DNA of 45,467 bases from Mageeibacillus sp. UBA5438. Lineage in GTDB: Bacteria > Bacillota > Clostridia > Saccharofermentanales > DTU023. The translations under genes and the position numbers were made by a program. Location: assembly GCA_002427535.1 (NCBI GenBank), contig DIRK01000043.1, positions 1 through 45,467 on the forward strand. Reading direction: 5' to 3'. Position 1 is the first letter of the stretch; every line of letters starts with the position of its first letter. The notes under the pieces were generated by a model. It worked only from the letters and a program-made list of their open reading frames with translations. It was not told the DNA's origin and ran no database searches. Shown here piece after piece: positions 40,689 through 45,467 of this stretch.

Positions 40689-42143
40689 ATGCCGAAATGT
40701 AAACACACCCCCTTAATTTTTGAAATAGCCACCAAGGGTGAGGCGAGCCGCTATATTAGGCCGCTTGATATCCCCAAGCCGGATTTCTCAGAATGGTTTG
40801 GCAAGGCCTATCGCGCTGAAAAGCCCAATATCCCCGATGTGGACGAAATTTCTGTGGTTCGCCATTACTCCAATATGTCGAACAAAAACTACCACGTCGA
40901 GATGGGTCCGTATCCTTTGGGCTCCTGCACGATGAAATATAACCCGAAGGTTAACGAGGATGTGGCGGCGCTTACAGGCTTTGCCGCAACGCATCCCCTG
41001 CAGCCCGACAGCACCGTCCAAGGTAACCTTGAGCTCCTCTACCGTCTGGAAGAGCTGCTCAATGATGTCACGGGTATGGATGCTTACACATTCCAGCCGG
41101 CGGCGGGCGCACACGGTGAATTGGCAGGCTTGTTGCTCATCAAGGCGTACCACGAGGATCGCGGCGATACCAAGCGTAATGTCATGATCATCCCGGACGC
41201 AGCGCACGGCACCAACCCCGCCACCGCGGCAATGGTCGGTTACAAGGTGCGCGAAGTCAAATCGAATGAGCACGGCATGATTGACCTCGAAGCCTTTGAA
41301 AAGGCGATGGGCGATGATGTGGCAGGCCTTATGCTGACCAACCCCAACACCCTCGGGATCTATGAGGAAAATATCGAAAAGATCACGAGAATGGTGCACG
41401 ACGCGGGCGGTCTTTGCTACTACGACGGCGCGAATATCAACGCGATCCTGATGCACGCAAGGCCGGGCGACATGGGCTTTGACTGTGTCCACCTGAACGT
41501 TCACAAGAGCTTTTCAACGCCTCACGGCGGCGGCGGCCCGGGCGCGGGTCCGGTTGGCTGTAAAGCCCACCTTGAGCCCTATCTGCCAAGACCGGTGGTG
41601 AGAAAAGAAGAAGACGGCTATAAGCTTGACTATGACCGCCCCAAATCATTTGGGAAGGTGAGAAGCTTCATCGGTTCATTCTCAGTGCTGGTGAAAACCT
41701 ACGCCTACATTCTGAGGAACGGCGCTGACGGGCTGCATCAGGCGGCCGAGGGCGCGGTGGCGAACTCGACCTATCTGCGCGAGCGGCTCAAAGGTGCGTA
41801 CCGCATTCCTTACGACACGCCGACGATGCATGAATTTGTCATGACCGGTGAGTGGCAGAAAGAGAAATTCGACTGCAACACCCTTGACATTGTCAAGCGC
41901 CTGATTGATTACGGCTTTCATCCGCCGACCATCTACTTCCCGCTCATTGTACCTGAGGCCATGATGCTGGAACCGACGGAGACGGAGACCTGGCGCGATC
42001 TCGAACAGCTAGCGGATGCCTTCTTGAGTATCGCGAAAGAAGCCGAGACTAATCCTGAATTGTTGAAAAATGCTCCGCACGATACCCCTATCGCGCGCCC
42101 CGACGAAACGCGGGCTGCGCGTGAGCCCGTGTTGGCGGGTTAG
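40689..42143 (+). CDS. gcvPB: Glycine dehydrogenase (decarboxylating) subunit 2
   Basis: 484 aa from ATG 40689 (GGAAGGGAGA upstream, two bases after the gcvPA stop). The PLP lysine is in 'NVHKSFSTPHGGGGPGAG'. Other marks are 'MGPYPLGSCTMKYNPK', 'FQPAAGAHGELAGLLLIKAY', 'DAAHGTNPATAAMVGYKV' and 'TNPNTLGIYEENI'. The C-terminal half of the P protein carries the cofactor. Last gene of the gcv operon; a palindromic hairpin follows. Confidence 0.96.
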   Translation: MPKCKHTPLIFEIATKGEASRYIRPLDIPKPDFSEWFGKAYRAEKPNIPDVDEISVVRHYSNMSNKNYHVEMGPYPLGSCTMKYNPKVNEDVAALTGFAATHPLQPDSTVQGNLELLYRLEELLNDVTGMDAYTFQPAAGAHGELAGLLLIKAYHEDRGDTKRNVMIIPDAAHGTNPATAAMVGYKVREVKSNEHGMIDLEAFEKAMGDDVAGLMLTNPNTLGIYEENIEKITRMVHDAGGLCYYDGANINAILMHARPGDMGFDCVHLNVHKSFSTPHGGGGPGAGPVGCKAHLEPYLPRPVVRKEEDGYKLDYDRPKSFGKVRSFIGSFSVLVKTYAYILRNGADGLHQAAEGAVANSTYLRERLKGAYRIPYDTPTMHEFVMTGEWQKEKFDCNTLDIVKRLIDYGFHPPTIYFPLIVPEAMMLEPTETETWRDLEQLADAFLSIAKEAETNPELLKNAPHDTPIARPDETRAAREPVLAG

Positions 42144-42164
42144 CAATTTTCACTAAAAGATGAG

Positions 42165-42193
42165 ACAACGGCCGGAAAATTTCCGGCCGTTGT
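42165..42193 (+). terminator. Palindromic hairpin behind gcvPB
   Basis: ACAACGGCCGG and CCGGCCGTTGT (11 bases each) flank AAAATTT. The stem is strong, but only TGTAAG follows, so termination may be partial. Confidence 0.6.
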
Positions 42194-42199
42194 TGTAAG

Positions 42200-42231
42200 A
42201 GCCATACAGCATCGTTTGTGATAGTATGGCT
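42200..42231. promoter_or_regulatory. Inverted repeat in the gap upstream region
   Basis: AGCCATAC (42200-42207) and GTATGGCT (42224-42231) are perfect inverted repeats around 16 bases. A possible -10 element (TAGTAT) overlaps the right arm. It could be an operator for a glycolytic regulator or a weak hairpin. Confidence 0.45.
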
Positions 42232-42305
42232 TGCGGTGAGGATTCACCTTTTAAACTGACAAAAAGTGGGGAACGCCCACTTAACCAAGAAAGGAAATAG
42301 ATTAT

Positions 42306-43388
42306 ATGGCCATAAAAGTAGCAATTAATGGATTTGGCCGCATCGGACGCCTTGTTTTTAGGGGAATGGTCGAGCGAGGACTCCTCGGCGAGGAAGTCGA
42401 TTTGGTCGCGATCGTGGACATAAACACGAAGGCTGATTACTTTGTGTATCAACTGACCTACGACTCCGCGCAGCATCGTTGGGATCGTGATCTGACAACT
42501 GAAAAATCAAGCCCCGAAACGGAAGAAAACGATGTCATCGTCATCGACGGTAAACACCGCGTACAATGCGTGCTCGCGGGCGCGACCCCGGCGGATCTCG
42601 ACTGGAAGTCTCTGGGTGTCGATTATGTTGTCGACTGCTCCGGCATATTCAATGATTATGATAAGGCCATCGGGCATGTTAATGCCGGCGCGAAAAAAGT
42701 GCTGCTTTCCGCCCCGGGCAAAGGACCGGTGAAGACGCTTGTCTTGGGTGTAAACGAACAGGAATACAATCCTAGAGAAGACCTGGTCGTATCCAATGCG
42801 TCCTGCACCACGAACTGCCTGGCGCCCATCGTCCATGTCCTCTTAAAAGAAGGGCTTGAGATCGAAAAAGGCCTGATGACAACGATTCACGCCTACACAG
42901 CTTCTCAGCATGTGACTGACTCAAACTCTTTGAAGAGCTGGCGTCTCGGAAGAAGCGCCGCGGTTAATATCATTCCGACGACCACGGGTGCCGCAAAAGC
43001 GGTCGGCGAAGTGCTGCCCGCGGTCAAGGGCATCTTGACCGGCATGGCCTTCCGTGTACCGACGCTGACGGGTTCCGTCATTGACCTTACAGTGCTTTTA
43101 AAGAAAGATACATCGATCGAGGAGATCGACGCCCTGATGAAAAAGGCGTCTGAAACATACCTGAAGGGTCTCCTGAAGTACACCAAGGATCCCATCGTGT
43201 CGACGGATGTCATCCATGATGACCACTCTTCCGTCTATGATTCTTCGGCGACGCTTTCGAATAACCTTAAGGACGAAAAGCGGTTCTTCAAGCTCGTGTC
43301 CTGGTATGACAACGAGTGGGGCTATGCGGGGCGCACGATTGACATGTTACTTTATATGGCAAAAGAAGACGAAAAAGCCGGCGTTTAA
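42306..43388 (+). CDS. gap: Glyceraldehyde-3-phosphate dehydrogenase, type I
   Basis: 360 aa, about 25 longer than common GapA. NAD fold 'VAINGFGRIGRLVFRGM'; catalytic motif 'SNASCTTNCLAP' with the active Cys; the usual His in 'TTIHAYTASQ'. The phosphate loop after it is 'HVTDSNSLKSWRLGRSAA', not the common 'TVDGPSKKDWRGGR'. An insertion around residues 45-75 (ADYFVYQLTYDSAQHRWD, SSPETEENDV) explains part of the length. It oxidises glyceraldehyde-3-phosphate in glycolysis; the cofactor preference (NAD or NADP) is not certain. Alone, with its own leader and terminator. Confidence 0.93.
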   Translation: MAIKVAINGFGRIGRLVFRGMVERGLLGEEVDLVAIVDINTKADYFVYQLTYDSAQHRWDRDLTTEKSSPETEENDVIVIDGKHRVQCVLAGATPADLDWKSLGVDYVVDCSGIFNDYDKAIGHVNAGAKKVLLSAPGKGPVKTLVLGVNEQEYNPREDLVVSNASCTTNCLAPIVHVLLKEGLEIEKGLMTTIHAYTASQHVTDSNSLKSWRLGRSAAVNIIPTTTGAAKAVGEVLPAVKGILTGMAFRVPTLTGSVIDLTVLLKKDTSIEEIDALMKKASETYLKGLLKYTKDPIVSTDVIHDDHSSVYDSSATLSNNLKDEKRFFKLVSWYDNEWGYAGRTIDMLLYMAKEDEKAGV

Positions 43389-43421
43389 TCGGCATGTCGT
43401 CGCATCTCGGGTTTTGAAATC

Positions 43422-43457
43422 AAAAACGCCCCCTCCGTACGCCGGCGGGGGCGTTTT
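43422..43457 (+). terminator. Intrinsic terminator of gap
   Basis: ACGCCCCC (43426-43433) and GGGGGCGT (43447-43454) form an eight-base GC stem extended by flanking A and T runs (AAAA at left, TTT at right). Confidence 0.85.
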
Positions 43458-43469
43458 AGTCTTATGACA

Positions 43470-43498
43470 TTTACAAAGAGGATGCTTGTCACTACAAT
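43470..43498 (+). promoter_or_regulatory. Promoter of the ATP synthase operon
   Basis: TTTACA (43470-43475), 17 bases, TACAAT (43493-43498). Transcription would start near 43505, giving a very short leader before atpB. Confidence 0.7.
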
Positions 43499-43516
43499 AG
43501 GGCTAGTAGAAGAGAG

Positions 43517-44338
43517 GTGTGTTCCATTTTTGACAAGTTTTTATCTTCGCTTTGGGAGCATCTTCGACCGGGTGGCCGAGACATCGGTGAGTCGATTCGA
43601 GCGGCCATTAATTTTGCCCCACAGTTTTATTTAAAGATAGGGCGCTTCACAATCCCTGTGACAGGCGCCATGATTTCACTTATCGCAAGTGTGATCTTGC
43701 TCACGATCTTGGCCTTTTGGCTTAGACGCGGATTAAAAAAATACGAGATAACAGGCAAACAGGCGCTCACAGAAAAACTCTATTTTGCGGTCATAAGCCT
43801 CGGGGTCAGTTCGGGGCTAAAACGTGATCAGGCGGAGACCGTTCTGCCCTGGACGCTTGGCATTGGCCTTTATATTTTCACAAGCAATGTGGTCGCCATC
43901 GCGGAAATGTCCGCTTCGGCCGTGAATCCCGCCGTGCCCGTGTCGCTTGCGCTTTACACCCTCGTGTTCGTCATCGCGATGGGCATTCATCTTGTGGGGA
44001 TCAAGGGTTTTGGTCATTCACTCATCGATCCCATGCCGGGCTTATTGCCTTTTAACATCCTCGACTACATGATCAAGCCGGTCTCTTTGGCCTTGCGTCT
44101 ATTTGGCAATGTCTTTGGCGCCTTCATTCTCATCGCGGTCCTCCGCACGATTATGCCTCTTATCTTGCCCAGCCTGTTCGGGCTTTGGTTTGACGTGGCG
44201 GATGCGTTGATTCAGGCCCTCATATTTGTGTATCTTACGACGAGCTACTTAGGCGAAGTCGTTGAAAAAGCGGACAATACAGCGGAGCGCCTCGCTTCGA
44301 AAAAAGAACAATCAGAACAACAGAAAGTAAAGGTGTAG
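43517..44338 (+). CDS. atpB: F-type ATP synthase subunit a
   Basis: 273 aa from GTG 43517. Membrane helices begin at about residue 50 ('GAMISLIASVILLTILAFWL'). The essential arginine is in 'SLALRLFGNVFGAFILIAVL', preceded by 'PMPGLLPFNILDYMIKPV'. It forms the ion half-channels beside the c ring. The start is not certain: the nearest purine-rich sequence (AGAGAGG) overlaps the GTG and would better suit an ATT at 43526, so a non-standard start is possible. No atpI precedes it. Next gene after two bases. Confidence 0.93.
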   Translation: MCSIFDKFLSSLWEHLRPGGRDIGESIRAAINFAPQFYLKIGRFTIPVTGAMISLIASVILLTILAFWLRRGLKKYEITGKQALTEKLYFAVISLGVSSGLKRDQAETVLPWTLGIGLYIFTSNVVAIAEMSASAVNPAVPVSLALYTLVFVIAMGIHLVGIKGFGHSLIDPMPGLLPFNILDYMIKPVSLALRLFGNVFGAFILIAVLRTIMPLILPSLFGLWFDVADALIQALIFVYLTTSYLGEVVEKADNTAERLASKKEQSEQQKVKV

Positions 44339-44340
44339 AC

Positions 44341-44568
44341 ATGGATAAAGCATTAATCGCGCTTGCTTCAGCCCTTGCAATCGGTGTCGTGGCAGCGGTC
44401 GCGGCGTTTGGAATCAGCAGAGCCGCAAGTAAGGCATTTGAATCGATGGCCAAACAGCCGGAGGCGGGCGGTAGAATTCAAACCTCGCTTATCACGGCGA
44501 TTGTATTTATTGAAACCTGCGTGATTTTCGCGCTCGTGGTCGCGCTTCTTCTTGTCTTTGTGTTTTAA
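44341..44568 (+). CDS. atpE: F-type ATP synthase subunit c
   Basis: 75 aa, two membrane helices joined by the polar loop 'AKQPEAGG'. The ion-binding Glu lies in helix 2 (AIVFIETCVIFALVVALLL) and is followed by Thr. Compared with the Na+ type c subunit of Ilyobacter tartaricus, the Gln of helix 1 is Ile and the Val and Tyr near the Glu are Phe, so a full Na+ signature is absent. Proton coupling is more likely, though Thr after Glu is of the Na+ kind. Confidence 0.93.
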   Translation: MDKALIALASALAIGVVAAVAAFGISRAASKAFESMAKQPEAGGRIQTSLITAIVFIETCVIFALVVALLLVFVF

Positions 44569-44582
44569 GAAAGGACGAACAG

Positions 44583-45119
44583 ATGATCAACGTCATCGCC
44601 GAAAAGTCCGTCGATTTCACTTCGCCTGAAGTTCTGGCAGGTTACGCCGCAACTGCAATTGTCGCGGTTGTCGGTTTGTTGTTGACGATTTTTATTTTGA
44701 AGAAAGTCCTGTTCAAGCCCCTAAAGAAGATCATGGACGAACGGCAACGTGAAATAGATGAGGCGGTCGAACAAAACAACCGTCAGTCGGAGGCACTGGC
44801 TGAGCGTGAAAGCAAGATGAAACGGCTGGAGGACGAGCAGCAAGAAGCGCTCGATCAAAAGCGCCGCGAGCTCGAGACGCGCTTGGCGCAAAAAGAAGCG
44901 GAGATCTTGGCCCGAGCAGAAGAAGAGGCACAAACGAAGCTCAACGAAGCGGATCGCCAAATAGAACACAGACAAAAAGGCGAAGAAGAACGCGTGTACC
45001 AGGAAGCGGTTGACCTTGCCATTTCGGCCATGAGTCAACTGTACGACCGAGAACTGTCAAACGAGGAAGCCTTGGCATTGGAGCGTTCCATCGGAAAAGA
45101 GGGATCCCTTGAAGCCTGA
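44583..45119 (+). CDS. atpF: F-type ATP synthase subunit b
   Basis: 178 aa. One N-terminal membrane helix (GYAATAIVAVVGLLLTIFIL) is followed by the typical 'FKPLKKIMDERQREIDEAVE' start of a long charged coiled coil of about 110 residues. The last part, 'YQEAVDLAISAMSQLYDREL', is not long enough to include a delta subunit. ATG 44583 has AGAAAGGA upstream. The TTG of the next gene overlaps its end by 11 bases. Confidence 0.93.
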   Translation: MINVIAEKSVDFTSPEVLAGYAATAIVAVVGLLLTIFILKKVLFKPLKKIMDERQREIDEAVEQNNRQSEALAERESKMKRLEDEQQEALDQKRRELETRLAQKEAEILARAEEEAQTKLNEADRQIEHRQKGEEERVYQEAVDLAISAMSQLYDRELSNEEALALERSIGKEGSLEA

Positions 45120-45467
45120 AACGGCACAGCGTGAGATATGGCGCCTTGTCCGTGAGGATCTCTTGCAAAAAAAAGAGGTCAAAGCTTGGGATGCCTACCA
45201 AAAGCTACTGCCAAAAGGAAGCGGGACAGTGCTTTCCACGGCAGACGGCATTGCCGTCGTATCGGGGATACACCATGCTATGTACGGAGAAGTTATCCGC
45301 TTTTCGGGCGGTCAGTACGGCATCGCCATGAACCTTGAAAAGGAAACGACCGGTGTCGTTTTAATAAGCGGCGAGCGATTAAAATCTGGTGATGACTGTT
45401 TCAGCACCGGGACAACCGTCCGCATGCCGACCGGGGACGCGGTGATCGGGCGCGTGTTGACGCCCTT
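45109..45467 (+). CDS. atpA: F-type ATP synthase subunit alpha (partial, runs off the window)
   Basis: The open frame from TTG 45109 gives 119 codons to the window edge. The start has GAGGGA just ahead. Family marks of the alpha N-terminal beta barrel are visible: 'GSGTVLSTADGIAVVSGI', 'GEVIRFSGGQYGIAMNLE', 'TGVVLISGERLKSGDD' and 'VRMPTGDAVIGRVLTP'. The nucleotide-binding domain lies outside. It follows atpF directly, so the delta gene atpH, which is normally between them, is missing here. Confidence 0.9.
   Translation, partial: MKPETAQREIWRLVREDLLQKKEVKAWDAYQKLLPKGSGTVLSTADGIAVVSGIHHAMYGEVIRFSGGQYGIAMNLEKETTGVVLISGERLKSGDDCFSTGTTVRMPTGDAVIGRVLTP

Noticed and set aside
1..45467. tRNA genes, CRISPR arrays, insertion sequences or phage genes
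   Set aside because: No cloverleaf-like TPsiC motifs, spaced repeats, transposases or integrases were seen on either strand.

Overview
The window reads as a chromosomal segment of an anaerobic, Clostridia-like Firmicute of moderate GC. The evidence is a HrcA/CIRCE-controlled hrcA-grpE-dnaK-dnaJ cluster, a DnaK of Gram-positive length, strong purine-rich ribosome binding sites, single-membrane lipoproteins, a split glycine decarboxylase (gcvPA/gcvPB), an ECF-type vitamin transporter, a Cys-tailed J-domain protein, and Feo iron uptake with a FeoC-like protein and a DtxR-type regulator. I saw no tRNA, rRNA, insertion sequence, prophage or CRISPR array. The species cannot be named from the sequence.

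Layout. 1-2.1 kb: membrane-anchored small proteins around an ECF sigma factor with a C-terminal membrane hairpin. 2.1-3.9 kb (minus): two small orphan proteins, a flavin reductase and a nitroreductase. 4.0-7.1 kb (minus): feoA-feoB-feoC-dtxR with a strong promoter and a DtxR-like palindrome; feoB carries an apparent one-base frameshift in its P-loop. 7.1-9.5 kb: YgjP-like metalloprotease, ADP-ribosylglycohydrolase with an extra C-terminal domain, and a small DUF6054-like protein. 9.6-11.4 kb: acyl-CoA synthetase. 11.5-14.7 kb (minus): gltX-glnS. 14.8-16.6 kb: DUF5685-like protein, J-domain protein and membrane protein. 16.6-18.1 kb (minus): penicillin-binding-protein-like pseudoenzyme. 18.2-22.2 kb: M28-like lipoprotein, NfeD, slipin, HemW. 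22.2-27.1 kb: CIRCE and heat-shock genes. 27.2-28.1 kb: DnaQ-like exonuclease.

28.1-32.0 kb: two tandem lipoprotein serpins followed by an ECF sigma factor and its probable anti-sigma factor, preceded by an ECF-type promoter. This looks like a self-regulating protease-defence unit. 32.05-37.7 kb: a promoter, a cobalamin riboswitch and a terminator control a surface-anchored PQQ-type beta-propeller, a DUF4430 (transcobalamin-like) lipoprotein, and the T, fused double-A and S components of an ECF transporter. This is the best candidate for an undescribed system: a Gram-positive B12 capture-and-import apparatus, with the propeller parallel in concept to BtuG of Bacteroides.

37.7-42.2 kb: gcvT-gcvH-gcvPA-gcvPB. 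42.3-43.4 kb: gap. 43.5 kb to the end: F-type ATP synthase genes atpB-atpE-atpF-atpA (partial), with no delta-subunit gene (atpH) between atpF and atpA.

All functional calls come from reading motifs by eye. No database search was run.
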